Source of the DNA: Candidatus Benthicola marisminoris
GTDB lineage: Bacteria; Gemmatimonadota; Gemmatimonadetes; Palauibacterales; Palauibacteraceae
DNA: 50,732 bases
Direction: 5' to 3'
Assembly: GCA_023554335.1 (NCBI GenBank)
Contig: JAMJQR010000205.1
Span: 1-50,732, forward strand
In this document: positions 1 to 9,116 of the stretch, piece after piece
Layout: each line of letters begins with the position of its first letter
Numbering within the stretch: the stretch's first letter is position 1
Program-made: the position numbers and the translations under genes
Notes under the pieces: generated by a model
What the model saw: the letters and a program-made list of their open reading frames with translations, nothing else
Told to the model about the DNA's origin: nothing
Database searches by the model: none

Positions 1-131
1 AGGAACACTGAACTTCAACCCCTGAGCGCGCCCATCGACGGATCCAGTGGCAGGCAGAGCGGTCTCGCTTTCCTGCCTCGTTTGCTTTGCAGATCCCCGG
101 GCGAATGCCAAACCCGAACGGTACACACCGA
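1..131 (+). other. Leader region upstream of rpsA
   Basis: This stretch comes before the likely start of the S1 gene. I see no convincing -10/-35 pair, no RNA gene and no recognisable protein. The first bases may be the 3' end of a preceding gene (a TGA lies at 22-24), but too little is present to identify it. In many bacteria cmk precedes rpsA; that cannot be tested here. In-frame ATGs at 87 and 105 would lengthen rpsA into this region. Confidence 0.3.
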
Positions 132-2384
132 ATGAGCACGAAGGACGAGCAGGTCACCGCCAACGAGAACCCGGTCGAAGAGCTGGGCGACAACCTCCCG
201 ATCGAAGCCGACAGCGACACTGCGCCCGCTGAGGAACCCGAGGTACCCGCCGAAGTTGAGAGCGAAGAGCCGGCCGACGACGCGGGTGCATCCGAGAGTC
301 CCCCCGAGCCAGAAGCTTCGGATGAGGCAGAATCGCAGGCCGAAGTGGATAGCGCCGGGAGCGCCGATGAAGGAGAGGTCGACCCGGAGGAGGGCTGGAC
401 GACCGTAGCGTACGGAATGGCCGAGGGGATGTCGGTCGAGATGCTGGAGGGCGGTGAGTACTCGTCTGAAGAATATGACGAGATGATGGCCCTGTACGAG
501 GACACGCTCAGCGAGATCGCAGAGGGCGAAATCGTCAAGGCGAAGGTGCTGCGGAAGACGGACTCAGCGGTCATCCTCGACGTCGGGTTCAAGTCCGAAG
601 GACTGATTCCGCTCGAGGAGTTCAGGGATCCGGAGACGATCGAGCCGGGCGACGAAGTCGAGGTCTTCCTCGAGAGCCTCGAGGACAAAGAAGGCGTCGT
701 GGTCCTCTCGAAGAAGAAGGCCGACTTCCTTCGGGTCTGGGAGAAGATCAAGGAAGCCTACGACAACGATCAGACGGTCCCGGGCATCCTCAAGCGAAAG
801 ATCAAGGGCGGTGTCACGGTAGACTTGATGGGAGTCGACGCGTTCCTGCCCGGTTCACAGATCGCGCTTCGCCGGGTGCCGAACGTGGACGAGCTGATCG
901 GTCAGGAATACGACTTCAAGATCCTCAAGCTGAACAAGCGCCGCAGGAACATCGTCGTGAGTCGACGTGTGATCCTGGAGGAGGAGCGCGCCTCGAAGCG
1001 GGAGGAGCTCAAGACCGAGCTCGAGGTGGGCCAGGTCCGGAAGGGAGTCGTCAAGAACATCACCGATTTCGGTGCGTTCATCGACCTCGGGGGCATGGAT
1101 GGCCTGCTGCACATCACGGACATGTCCTGGGGCCGAATCGGTCATCCTTCCGAGCTGTGCCAAATCGGCGATGAGCTGGAGGTGAAGGTCCTGGACATCG
1201 ATTGGGACCGATCGCGAATTTCCCTGGGTCTGAAGCAGCTTCAGGCCTACCCGTGGGAGGATGTCGCGGCGAAGTACCCTGTAGGCAGCCGCGTCCGCGG
1301 AAGAGTCGTGTCCATCACCAACTACGGTGCGTTCATCGAGTTGGAGAAGGGTGTCGAAGGTCTCGTTCACATCTCCGAGATGAGCTGGACGCGGAACGTC
1401 AGGCATCCTTCGCAGCTGGCGTCCATCAACGACGAAGTCGAGTGCGTCGTTCTCCGGGTCGACGAGGAGGAGAAGAAGATCTCCCTCGGTATCAAGCAGA
1501 CCGAGGAGGATCCGTGGCTCGCGCTGCCGGCCAAGTACCCGCCGGGGTCGAAGATCCGCGGAGTGGTCCGCAACCTGACCTCCTTCGGCGCGTTCGTCGA
1601 AGTCGAGATGGGGATCGACGGGCTGGTCCACATCTCCGACATGAGTTGGACCAGGCGGGTGCAGCATCCGTCCGAGGTCGTGCGAAAGGGCGAGGAAGTC
1701 GAGGTCGTGATACTGAGTATCGACCCGGACCAGAAGCGGATCTCTCTTGGCCTGAAGCAGGTCGACGACGATCCGTGGTACGAGTTGGCGCAGCGGTTCG
1801 AGCCGGGGACGGAGACCGGAGGCCACGTGGTCCGGCTGCTGGACAAGGGGCTCGTGGTAGACCTCGGCGACGATGTGGAAGGGTTCGTGCCGATATCCCA
1901 GCTCGGAGCGGAGGAAGAGCTGGGTGACCCGTCGGAGCGTTTCGTGGAAGGCGACCGCCTCGAGCTCAAGGTGCTCGAGTCCGATCCGATCAACCGTCGC
2001 ATCGTTCTGTCGGTCACCGCGGCTCCTGGAGTCGAGGAAAGGGAGGCGGCGAGGGCGGCCGAACCCGAGACCGAAGCTGACGCCGAAACCGAAGCCGCCG
2101 ATGAGTCTGCCGAAACCGAAGCGGTCGATGAGTCTGCCGAAACCGAAGCGGTCGATGAGCCTGCCGAAACCGAGGCGGTCGATGAGCCTGCCGAAACCGA
2201 GGCGGTCGAAGCAGATGCGGAGCCGGCCGACGACGAGGCTGACGAGGAGGTAGAACAGCCGGTGGCCGAGTCTGGCTCCGACGTGGAGGCAGCCGCGGAC
2301 ACGGAAGACGCGGACGTCGACGACGGTGACGAGGAGCCGGAGAACGGGGACGAGGAGCCGGAGGACGAGGACAAGACGTCCTGA
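132..2384 (+). CDS. rpsA: 30S ribosomal protein S1 with long acidic N- and C-terminal extensions
   Basis: Ribosomal protein S1 binds mRNA at the small subunit and helps load structured or weakly led messages. Six S1 (OB-fold) repeats are visible, beginning near residue 131. The third to fifth are the most canonical, each with a GAF(I/V)-type strand and a 'G(L)VHIS(D/E)MSW' or 'LLHITDMSW' segment. From the ATG at 132 the protein is 750 residues, against about 550-600 for usual six-domain S1. The excess is an acidic N-terminal region of about 120 residues and an acidic C-terminal tail of about 110. The tail contains four near-identical nine-residue repeats. In-frame ATGs at 87 and 105 are alternative starts; 132 is preferred because the protein then opens with a soluble MSTKDEQ-type sequence, but no strong ribosome-binding site marks any of the three. 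The product call is firm; the start is uncertain. Confidence 0.93.
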   Translation: MSTKDEQVTANENPVEELGDNLPIEADSDTAPAEEPEVPAEVESEEPADDAGASESPPEPEASDEAESQAEVDSAGSADEGEVDPEEGWTTVAYGMAEGMSVEMLEGGEYSSEEYDEMMALYEDTLSEIAEGEIVKAKVLRKTDSAVILDVGFKSEGLIPLEEFRDPETIEPGDEVEVFLESLEDKEGVVVLSKKKADFLRVWEKIKEAYDNDQTVPGILKRKIKGGVTVDLMGVDAFLPGSQIALRRVPNVDELIGQEYDFKILKLNKRRRNIVVSRRVILEEERASKREELKTELEVGQVRKGVVKNITDFGAFIDLGGMDGLLHITDMSWGRIGHPSELCQIGDELEVKVLDIDWDRSRISLGLKQLQAYPWEDVAAKYPVGSRVRGRVVSITNYGAFIELEKGVEGLVHISEMSWTRNVRHPSQLASINDEVECVVLRVDEEEKKISLGIKQTEEDPWLALPAKYPPGSKIRGVVRNLTSFGAFVEVEMGIDGLVHISDMSWTRRVQHPSEVVRKGEEVEVVILSIDPDQKRISLGLKQVDDDPWYELAQRFEPGTETGGHVVRLLDKGLVVDLGDDVEGFVPISQLGAEEELGDPSERFVEGDRLELKVLESDPINRRIVLSVTAAPGVEEREAARAAEPETEADAETEAADESAETEAVDESAETEAVDEPAETEAVDEPAETEAVEADAEPADDEADEEVEQPVAESGSDVEAAADTEDADVDDGDEEPENGDEEPEDEDKTS
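2100..2207 (+). repeat. Four tandem 27-bp coding repeats in the S1 tail
   Basis: Four head-to-tail 27-base units occupy 2100-2126, 2127-2153, 2154-2180 and 2181-2207. Each encodes DE(S/P)AETEAV. Units 1 and 2 are identical, units 3 and 4 are identical, and the pairs differ at two bases (tct/cct and gaa/gag). The pattern suggests recent duplication of a two-unit block or slippage. The unit is a whole number of codons, so copy number can change without a frameshift. Confidence 0.9.
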
Positions 2385-2421
2385 TCCGGAGTCCTGATCC
2401 CGGGATCGCAAGTTGCCTCGC

Positions 2422-2452
2422 AGGGGGCCCGGCGAGTGCCGTCGGGCCCCCT
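2422..2452 (+). terminator. Strong GC hairpin after rpsA
   Basis: A perfect 10-bp inverted repeat (2422-2431 AGGGGGCCCG, 2443-2452 CGGGCCCCCT) encloses an 11-base loop, 37 bases after the rpsA stop. The following sequence (GTGTGGTTC) has only a weak U-tract, so this is a probable terminator or 3'-end stabiliser rather than a textbook intrinsic terminator. No separate promoter was found before the next gene, so partial read-through is plausible. Confidence 0.6.
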
Positions 2453-2473
2453 GTGTGGTTCATGGGAGGTTGG

Positions 2474-4207
2474 ATGTCTCGCTTGTCCATACTCTTGGTC
2501 GCAATCGTGACGGGGTGCGCCACTGCTTCGGCCCCCGTATCGGTTCCTGACTCGACTGACAGTTCAGAGCCGGAGGCCCTGCCCGAGCGGGTCCTGGATG
2601 CGGAGCCGCTGGAACTGGCTCGTGACCTCATCGACGACGGGATGACAGGCGCGGCCACCGCACTCGCGGACTCGCTCTGGCAGGCCTGGACGGGACTGTC
2701 TGAGCTGGATCCGGAGACGGTGGAGGATCTGTCCGAGCTGCTGGACACAGTGGGAGCGGAGGACCGTGCCGCTCATCTCATTCTCACCGCACCCTACGGT
2801 CTCCAGGGGGGTGAGAGGAAGCGGCTTCGCACCCTCGCCGAAGAATTGTCCATTCGCGAAATCGACCGCCTTCTTTCCCTCCCGAAAGGTCGCCCAGGGG
2901 CCCGGACCGTGCTGGAGGCGGAGCTGGCAGTCGCCCTCGCCATAGCCGACCACCCCGAGCGGGCGCGAGCCGCAGCCGAGCGCGTCCTCGACTCGACGCC
3001 GGAGGGAGACGAGCGAGATAAGGCGGAGCGCGTACTGCAAGGCAGAGTGGAGCCTCTGGAGGCTCCGATCCGAATGGGGATCGTGCTGCCTGCCTCCGGA
3101 CGATTCAAGGCGGTCGGGGAACAGATCCTGGAAGGCATTCGGCTGGCCATGAACCGGCACCGTGCCGTGCCTGAAAATCCAGAGGTCGAGCTGGTCGTGC
3201 TCGACGACAGCTCCCGTGTGGAGCTGGGGATCGAGCACGTGCGCACCCTCGAGGAAATGAACGTGGCCGCGATCCTGGGCCCGCTTCGTTCCGAGGCTCT
3301 GGAGTCCGCGGCCATTCGCAGAGATCAGGACGAGCTGACACTCCTCAGCCCGACCGCTTCGGGGGGGCAGGGGACGGAGCCGAACGCGTATACGCTGTGG
3401 GACCGGGACCAGCGCTCGGCGGATGTGGCGGCAGCGCTGGGTGAGTGGATGGCCGATAGTCTCGGTATCCGCTCGTTCGGGGTCCTTCGGCCTGCAGGTT
3501 CGGCTCAAAGCGCTCTGGAGGCTCTCCGCTCGGTGGTGGAAGAGCGCGGTGGGGAGGTCGCCGCAGCGCAGGCGTACCCACCCGACTCGACCACCTTCGA
3601 GGGGCCCATTACTGCGATCGCGCTCCAGGAGCCAGAGGCCGTCATAGTGTTCTCGGACCGGGCCCGGACCGTCCTCCAGATCGCGCCTCAGCTGGTCTAC
3701 TACGGCCTGCGTCGCTGGGTCACGGCAGGGGATGCCAACTGGTCCGACCCTGTGGTCGTCAGGCGCCTGGATCCCAGCTATGCGGACTACCGCCTCGTCG
3801 GCACGTATGTGGACCGTGTGACTCCCGGTACGGCATGGCAGCAGTTTAAAGCGGCATATGAGGCCGAGTATCGTAAGGCGCTACCCGAAAATATGTTTGC
3901 GGCACTTGGATATGACGGGATGCAACTCTTGCTTGCGGGGGTGCCGGAGGCGGAGTGGGAGCGGCGCGGTGCTGTCGGCCGCGAGATCCGGAGGGGCGTG
4001 CACAGCGGTGCCACGGGAGATCTCAAGGTCGACGCGCGGGACGGTGAGCTCGGCCGCGAGGTGTTCGTACGAGTCATTCGGGATGGGGAGCTTCGCGTTC
4101 CCGACGCTGCCGAGATGAGAACCTGGGCGGAGGAGCAGCTCGAGCTCGAAGAATTCCTCGATGCGCTGGAGGAGGAGAAGGAGAAGGCAAAGGAGGGATC
4201 GCCGTGA
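2474..4207 (+). CDS. Lipoprotein with a type-1 periplasmic-binding fold (LpoA/ABC substrate-binding-like)
   Basis: The 577-residue product starts [15 protein letters not shown], a short signal peptide with lipobox Cys15, so it should be lipid-anchored in the envelope. Residues of about 40-190 look helical and repeat-like. From about residue 203 ('[17 protein letters not shown]') the sequence resembles leucine-binding-protein-type domains, including an '[11 protein letters not shown]' loop and a late '[10 protein letters not shown]' segment. That layout (helical N-domain plus periplasmic-binding domain, lipidated) matches the LpoA/penicillin-binding-protein-activator class. A solitary receptor for an ABC importer is the alternative, but no permease is nearby. 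The ATG at 2474 has GGGAGG four bases upstream, and earlier in-frame ATGs at 2453 and 2462 are less likely. The stop overlaps the carboxyltransferase start (GTGA). The C-terminus is rich in Glu and Lys. Confidence 0.7.
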   Translation: MSRLSILLVAIVTGCATASAPVSVPDSTDSSEPEALPERVLDAEPLELARDLIDDGMTGAATALADSLWQAWTGLSELDPETVEDLSELLDTVGAEDRAAHLILTAPYGLQGGERKRLRTLAEELSIREIDRLLSLPKGRPGARTVLEAELAVALAIADHPERARAAAERVLDSTPEGDERDKAERVLQGRVEPLEAPIRMGIVLPASGRFKAVGEQILEGIRLAMNRHRAVPENPEVELVVLDDSSRVELGIEHVRTLEEMNVAAILGPLRSEALESAAIRRDQDELTLLSPTASGGQGTEPNAYTLWDRDQRSADVAAALGEWMADSLGIRSFGVLRPAGSAQSALEALRSVVEERGGEVAAAQAYPPDSTTFEGPITAIALQEPEAVIVFSDRARTVLQIAPQLVYYGLRRWVTAGDANWSDPVVVRRLDPSYADYRLVGTYVDRVTPGTAWQQFKAAYEAEYRKALPENMFAALGYDGMQLLLAGVPEAEWERRGAVGREIRRGVHSGATGDLKVDARDGELGREVFVRVIRDGELRVPDAAEMRTWAEEQLELEEFLDALEEEKEKAKEGSP

Positions 4208-5754
4208 GCGCCCGCGACAAGCTGCGTCAGATGGAGGAGCTCAGGCGCCGTACTCTCGAAGGTGGAGGACCCGAGCGCCTGGCGCGACAGCATGCCAGGG
4301 GGAAGCTGGGCGCCCGCGAGAGGTTGGACGTGCTGCTGGACGAGGGGTCATTCGTCGAGCTCGATCGCTTTGTCGAGCACCGGAGCGTGGATTTCGGACT
4401 GGCGGAGCAACGGATACCAGGCGACGGCGTGGTTACGGGCTACGGAAGGATCGACGGGCGCACCGTCTATGTCTTCAGTCAGGACTTCACCGTGTTCGGC
4501 GGATCTCTCTCTGAGGCACACGCCGAGAAGATCTGCAAAGTCGTAGACCTGGCCACGCGGAACGGATCACCGGTGGTCGGTCTAAACGATTCCGGTGGGG
4601 CCCGGATTCAGGAGGGTGTCGCTTCCCTGGGAGGGTACGCGGAGCTGTTCCTGCGCAACACGCTGGCCTCCGGTGTCGTGCCGCAGATCAGCGTGATCCT
4701 CGGTCCGTGTGCCGGTGGGGCCGTCTACTCGCCCGCCATCACGGACTTCGTGTTCATGGTACAGGGCATCAGCCACATGTTCGTGACGGGACCCAACGTG
4801 GTGAAGACCGTGACACACGAGGACGTCACGTTCGAGGAGCTGGGGGGGGCGGACGTTCACAGTACGCGATCGGGCGTCGCCCATTTCTCACATCCGACCG
4901 AGATCGAGAGCCTGCAGGCCGTGCGAAAGCTCCTCGGCTTCTTGCCCGCGAACAACGCTGAAGACCCGCCGTTCGTGCCCACCGATGACCCTGCGGGCCG
5001 GGCCGACGAAGAGCTTCTGGACGTAATCCCCGACCTGCCCACGCAGCCATACGACATGCACGAGGTCATCCGGCGGATCGTCGACGACTCGGACTTCCTG
5101 GAGATACACGCGGGATACGCCCCCAACGTGATCGTGGGCCTTGCGAGAATGGGCGGCCGGCCCGTGGGTATCCTGGCCAACCAGCCCGCCGTCCTGGCGG
5201 GGGTCCTCGATATCGACGCGAGCCGCAAGGGTGCGCGGTTCATCAGGTTCTGCGATGCCTTCAACCTTCCGATCATCACGCTCGAGGATGTTCCGGGATT
5301 CCTTCCCGGCGTCGCGCAGGAGCACGGCGGGATCATCCAGCACGGCGCCAAGCTCCTCTACGCTTATTGCGAGAGCACGGTGCCGAAGCTGACGGTGATC
5401 ACGAGGAAGGCCTACGGAGGGGCGTATGACGTGATGTCCTCCAAGCATATCCGCGGGGACCTGAACTTCGCGTGGCCCACTGCGGAGCTCGCCGTGATGG
5501 GACCGAAGGGCGCTGTCGAGATCCTCTACCGTAGGGAGTTGGAGGACGCGGATGACCGGGACGCGCGGATCGCTGAGCTCGAGAGGGAGTTCCGTGAGCG
5601 ATTCGCGCACCCCTACCTCGCCGCCAAGCGTGGCTTTCTCGATGACGTGATCGATCCTCGAGAAACGCGGGCGCGTCTCATATCCGGACTGGAAGTCCTG
5701 CAGAACAAGCGGCAGAGCAACCCGCCGCGGAAGCACGGCAACATCCCTCTGTGA
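4204..5754 (+). CDS. pccB: Acyl-CoA carboxylase carboxyltransferase subunit (propionyl-CoA carboxylase beta type)
   Basis: This 516-residue carboxyltransferase moves CO2 from carboxybiotin to an acyl-CoA, most likely propionyl-CoA to give methylmalonyl-CoA. Both crotonase-like halves are present. The first has 'SGGARIQEG' (about 130-138) and '[12 protein letters not shown]' (168-178). The second has 'DVPGFLPG', '[10 protein letters not shown]' and '[14 protein letters not shown]'. The length equals PccB/AccD5-type enzymes. A biotin carboxylase gene follows directly, and a biotin carrier and the methylmalonyl-CoA mutase large subunit lie 3-4 kb downstream, which supports the propionyl specificity. 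Acetyl-CoA or mixed substrate use cannot be excluded from sequence alone. The GTG start at 4204 overlaps the previous stop (GTGA), and the gene's own TGA overlaps the next start in the same way, so translation is probably coupled. Confidence 0.9.
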   Translation: MSARDKLRQMEELRRRTLEGGGPERLARQHARGKLGARERLDVLLDEGSFVELDRFVEHRSVDFGLAEQRIPGDGVVTGYGRIDGRTVYVFSQDFTVFGGSLSEAHAEKICKVVDLATRNGSPVVGLNDSGGARIQEGVASLGGYAELFLRNTLASGVVPQISVILGPCAGGAVYSPAITDFVFMVQGISHMFVTGPNVVKTVTHEDVTFEELGGADVHSTRSGVAHFSHPTEIESLQAVRKLLGFLPANNAEDPPFVPTDDPAGRADEELLDVIPDLPTQPYDMHEVIRRIVDDSDFLEIHAGYAPNVIVGLARMGGRPVGILANQPAVLAGVLDIDASRKGARFIRFCDAFNLPIITLEDVPGFLPGVAQEHGGIIQHGAKLLYAYCESTVPKLTVITRKAYGGAYDVMSSKHIRGDLNFAWPTAELAVMGPKGAVEILYRRELEDADDRDARIAELEREFRERFAHPYLAAKRGFLDDVIDPRETRARLISGLEVLQNKRQSNPPRKHGNIPL

Positions 5755-7265
5755 GGCGCCACGTGTTCGACAAGGTCCTCGTCGCTAACCGCGGGGAAAT
5801 AGCTGTCCGGGTGATCCGCGCGTGCCAGGAGATCGGAGTGCGCACCGTCGCAGTGCACTCGGATGCGGATCGACTGTCACCGCATGTGCTGCTTGCGGGT
5901 GAGGCGGTGCGCATCGGACCGGCGCCCGCTTCCGAGAGCTACCTCGACATGGATGCCGTAATCGGTGCAGCCCGCGAGACGGACGCGGAGGCCATACACC
6001 CCGGCTATGGCTTCATGGCCGAGAGCCCGGAGTTTGCTCGCAGAGTGTCAGATGCCGGGCTCGTCTTCATCGGTCCGCCGGCCGAAGCCATCGCCGAGAT
6101 GGGAAACAAGACCGCGGCGCGAGCGCGCATGGTCGAAGCCGGGGTCCCGGTGGTCCCCGGCTCGGATGCGCTCGTCGACGCCGAGCAGGGCCGAATCGAG
6201 GGAGACCGGATCGGCTGGCCGGTGATGCTCAAAGCCGCCGCCGGAGGCGGAGGGAAGGGCATGCGGATCGTCGAGGGGCCGGACGATCTCCCTCGCGCCC
6301 TTGATGCTGCCGCGCGGGAAGCCGGCCAGGCGTTCGGCGACTCTCGTGTGTATCTCGAAAAGTACCTGCCGGATCCCCGGCACATAGAGATCCAGGTGCT
6401 CGCGGACAGCTTCGGTCGTGTGGTCCACCTAGGCGAGCGCGAGTGCTCGATTCAACGCCGCCATCAGAAGCTCATCGAGGAATCCCCATCCGTCGTGGTG
6501 GACGCCGACCTGCGGGAACAGATGGGCGGGGTGGCCGTCGCAGCCGCGGAGGCGGTGGGATACGTCGGCGCCGGGACCGTCGAGTTCCTGTACCAGGACG
6601 AGAACTTCTTCTTCCTGGAGATGAACACGAGAATCCAGGTCGAGCATCCTGTCACCGAGTTCGTGACCGGCGTGGACCTGGTTCAGGAACAGATTCGGGT
6701 CGCCGCCGGCCTGCCGCTTTCCGTAAAGGTGAGCGCCGACTGGCCACGCGGACATGCCATCGAGTGCCGGATCAGCGGGGAGGACCCGCTGGGAGGCTTC
6801 TTCCCGTCGAGCGGAACGATTCGCGCGCTGGAAGTGCCTTGCGGCCCGGGCGTCCGCTGGGACGGCGGAATCATGGAGCACTTCGAGGTGGGACTGCACT
6901 ATGATCCACTACTGGGGAAGCTCATCACTCATGCACCGACTCGGGACGAGGCGATCCTCCGGATGCGCCGGGCCCTCAGGGAGCTCCAGATCGAAGGCGT
7001 CCGGACCACGCAGCCGTTTCACCTGGCCGTGATGGATGAGCCTGACTTTCGATCGGGGAAGTTCTCGGTCCGATACATCGAGCGACATCCCGATCTCCTG
7101 GAGCCACGAGAGGACGACTGGCAGGCTCGTGCCGCGGTCGTTGCGGCGGCGCTGCTGGAGCATCGCTCACGCGCGGGAGGGTCGCCCCTGCAGGCGTCTA
7201 CGGCCGCATCCCGGCCCGGGCACGGGATCAGCGAGTGGCGTCGGCGGCTTGGATCTGGCGGATGA
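5751..7265 (+). CDS. accC: Biotin carboxylase subunit of acyl-CoA carboxylase
   Basis: The 504-residue protein performs the ATP- and bicarbonate-dependent carboxylation of biotin. It has the N-terminal '[14 protein letters not shown]' Rossmann segment (11-24), 'HPGYGFMAE' (83-91), the ATP-grasp glycine loop 'GGGGKGM' (165-171) and the catalytic '[11 protein letters not shown]' strand (290-300). It ends after the biotin carboxylase C-domain with a short low-complexity tail. No biotin-attachment MKM motif is present, so the carrier is a separate protein (8595-9113). GTG at 5751 overlaps the pccB stop; an in-frame GTG at 5763 is an alternative start. This subunit could serve propionyl-CoA carboxylase, acetyl-CoA carboxylase or both. 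Confidence 0.9.
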   Translation: MRRHVFDKVLVANRGEIAVRVIRACQEIGVRTVAVHSDADRLSPHVLLAGEAVRIGPAPASESYLDMDAVIGAARETDAEAIHPGYGFMAESPEFARRVSDAGLVFIGPPAEAIAEMGNKTAARARMVEAGVPVVPGSDALVDAEQGRIEGDRIGWPVMLKAAAGGGGKGMRIVEGPDDLPRALDAAAREAGQAFGDSRVYLEKYLPDPRHIEIQVLADSFGRVVHLGERECSIQRRHQKLIEESPSVVVDADLREQMGGVAVAAAEAVGYVGAGTVEFLYQDENFFFLEMNTRIQVEHPVTEFVTGVDLVQEQIRVAAGLPLSVKVSADWPRGHAIECRISGEDPLGGFFPSSGTIRALEVPCGPGVRWDGGIMEHFEVGLHYDPLLGKLITHAPTRDEAILRMRRALRELQIEGVRTTQPFHLAVMDEPDFRSGKFSVRYIERHPDLLEPREDDWQARAAVVAAALLEHRSRAGGSPLQASTAASRPGHGISEWRRRLGSGG

Positions 7266-8578
7266 AGCCTATAACCAAGGGTCTCGAGCCCTCCGGGCCC
7301 AAGCCGGAGCTGGAGGCTTCGAGTCTCGGCATCGACGGTATTGCCGCGGGCGGCGACGGAGTTGGACGCGAGGCATCGGGCCGAGTCGTATTCGTGCCGC
7401 GCACCGCCCCCGGAGACCGGGTCGACGTCGAGGTCACACGGTCGCGAGCCCGATGGGCCCGGGCGCGCGTGGTACGGCTTGCGAAGGAGGGACCGGACCG
7501 GCGGATCGCGCCATGTGGCGCGTACGATGGGTGCGGCGGGTGCCGCGTCCAGCATCTCAACCCCGAGGCTCAGCGAGAAGCCAAGCGGCGCCTGGTACGG
7601 GACGCGCTGGAACGGATTGGCGGCATCGAGACGTCCGTTCCTCGACTGATCGCGGCGGGAGGCGAATTCGGCTATCGCAACCGGGTGACGTTCTCGACGG
7701 CGAGATCGGGGGTAATGGGACTGCGCTCGCTGGACGACCCGGCTCGGGTGGTGGACGTGGCCGTCTGTCTGCTCGCCGAGCCGCCCGTCCAGGCGGCCTG
7801 GCAGGCGCTCCGGGGAGCAGTTGCTAGCGGGGACTGGAAGCCCCCCGCCGACGACAACGCACGTCTTACCCTGCGCGCCTCGTCGGACGGCAGCGTGGAT
7901 CTCACGATCCGGGGAGGGAGCACGATCGGCGCCGGGAATGCGCAGGATCTGCTAAGTCTCGTTCCCGGCCTCGTGGGTGTCCACGTCGCGGCCGATGAAG
8001 GGGGCCCTCAGCTCGCCGCTGGAGCCACCACGCTGGCGGATCGCTGGCAGGAGATCGACTTCGATCTACCTGCCGGGGTCTTCATGCAGGTGAACCGCGC
8101 GGTGTCAGCGGCGATGGATCGCTGGCTCGACGCGAAAGTGGGTGATGTGTCCGGCATGCGCGTCCTCGATCTGTACTCCGGTGTCGGAGCGAGGGCCATT
8201 CGCTGGGCCTCCAAAGGCGGCCTGGTGACGGCCTGTGAGGTGTCCGAACGGGCGGCAACGGCATGCCGTGAGGCTGCAGCGGGCGTTGGGGCGCAGGTCT
8301 GGGTTCGGACCGCCCGGGTGGAAGACTTCTTCGATGAGTCCATCACCGCGGACATGGTGGTGGTCAATCCACCGCGGGCGGGCATGTCCCGGTCGGTATG
8401 TGGAGCTCTGGTAGATCTTCCGGCGGAGCGGCTGGCCTATGTGAGCTGCGATCCGGCGACCCTGGCGCGGGACCTCGACCGAATCGGATCCTCCTGGAAG
8501 CTCACGGACCTGCAGCCGTTCGACGCGTTTCCGCAGACGGCTCACGTCGAGACGGTCGCCTGGCTGGAGCGACCTTGA
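7262..8578 (+). CDS. TrmA/RlmD-family RNA (uracil-5-)methyltransferase with Fe-S cluster motif
   Basis: SAM-dependent enzymes of this family add a methyl group to C5 of a uracil in rRNA or tRNA. The 438-residue protein has an N-terminal TRAM-like region (about 20-75). Four cysteines are placed as in RlmD for a [4Fe-4S] cluster (Cys85, Cys91, Cys94 in 'CGAYDGCGGC', plus Cys169). The SAM loop is 'VLDLYSGVGA' (301-310) and 'NPPRAGM' lies at 369-375. The nucleophile is Cys396 in 'YVSCDPATLARDL' and the general base is Glu430 in 'HVETV'. The exact target (the 23S rRNA U747 or U1939 equivalents, or tRNA U54) cannot be decided. The ATG at 7262 overlaps the accC stop (ATGA). Its position between the biotin carboxylase and the biotin carrier is odd. 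Confidence 0.85.
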   Translation: MKPITKGLEPSGPKPELEASSLGIDGIAAGGDGVGREASGRVVFVPRTAPGDRVDVEVTRSRARWARARVVRLAKEGPDRRIAPCGAYDGCGGCRVQHLNPEAQREAKRRLVRDALERIGGIETSVPRLIAAGGEFGYRNRVTFSTARSGVMGLRSLDDPARVVDVAVCLLAEPPVQAAWQALRGAVASGDWKPPADDNARLTLRASSDGSVDLTIRGGSTIGAGNAQDLLSLVPGLVGVHVAADEGGPQLAAGATTLADRWQEIDFDLPAGVFMQVNRAVSAAMDRWLDAKVGDVSGMRVLDLYSGVGARAIRWASKGGLVTACEVSERAATACREAAAGVGAQVWVRTARVEDFFDESITADMVVVNPPRAGMSRSVCGALVDLPAERLAYVSCDPATLARDLDRIGSSWKLTDLQPFDAFPQTAHVETVAWLERP

Positions 8579-8594
8579 GGACCGGGAGGGAAGT

Positions 8595-9113
8595 GTGAGC
8601 ACGACGGACGGACAAACCTACTACGCGACCTGGTCGGGCCACACGCGAAACATCCTCGTGAAGAGTGAGGGCGTCGTTCTAGAAGGAGATGCGGTGGATG
8701 CCGAGATCACGACGCTCCCGGGATCGGACCGACAGCACCTTCGATTTGACGGCCGGTCGGTCTCCCTCTTCGCTCGTCGCGAAGGCTCGGAGTGGATCGT
8801 GGAGCTCGAGGGCAGGAGGTTCGAGGTACGCGTGGAAGACGAGCGCACCCGGCACATACGGGAGCTCGCGTCCCACGTTGCACCGGTTCAGACCAAGCGA
8901 GACCTCCGGGCCCCCATGCCGGGTCTCATCGTGAGGGTCGACGTCGAGGAGGGGCAGGACGTGGAGGCGGGGGATGGACTCATCGTCATGGAGGCCATGA
9001 AGATGGAGAATGAGCTCAAGGCAGAGGCCGCCGGAACCATCACGTCCATCGAAGTAGAGAAGGGTCAGGCAGTCGAGCGCAACGCACTCTTGCTTACCCT
9101 GGAAGCCAGGTGA
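8595..9113 (+). CDS. Biotin carboxyl carrier protein of acyl-CoA carboxylase
   Basis: The 172-residue protein carries biotin between the carboxylase and carboxyltransferase sites. The C-terminal biotinyl domain is clear: 'APMPGLIVRVDV' leads to the attachment motif 'MEAMKMEN', with Lys136 as the biotinylation site, and then the mirror half 'AGTITSIEVEKGQAV'. The first 90 or so residues form a separate domain, probably the equivalent of the BT/linker region that follows the biotin carboxylase in single-chain PccA. The GTG at 8595 has GGGAGG a few bases upstream. The gene lies 16 bases after the methyltransferase and 3 before the mutase, so it belongs to the propionyl-CoA cluster. Confidence 0.9.
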   Translation: MSTTDGQTYYATWSGHTRNILVKSEGVVLEGDAVDAEITTLPGSDRQHLRFDGRSVSLFARREGSEWIVELEGRRFEVRVEDERTRHIRELASHVAPVQTKRDLRAPMPGLIVRVDVEEGQDVEAGDGLIVMEAMKMENELKAEAAGTITSIEVEKGQAVERNALLLTLEAR

Positions 9114-9116
9114 GAC

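Noticed and set aside
2100-2207. Possible CRISPR-like direct repeats
   Set aside because: The units are contiguous, have no spacers, keep the reading frame and encode an acidic repeat.
855-2411. Long open frames antisense to and in other frames of rpsA
   Set aside because: They are low-complexity mirror images of the acidic coding repeats in a GC-rich gene, and the forward frame encodes six S1 domains.
4857-5736. Long reverse-strand open frames opposite pccB, accC and other genes
   Set aside because: They follow the third-position GC bias of the sense gene and have no recognisable domains or ribosome-binding sites.
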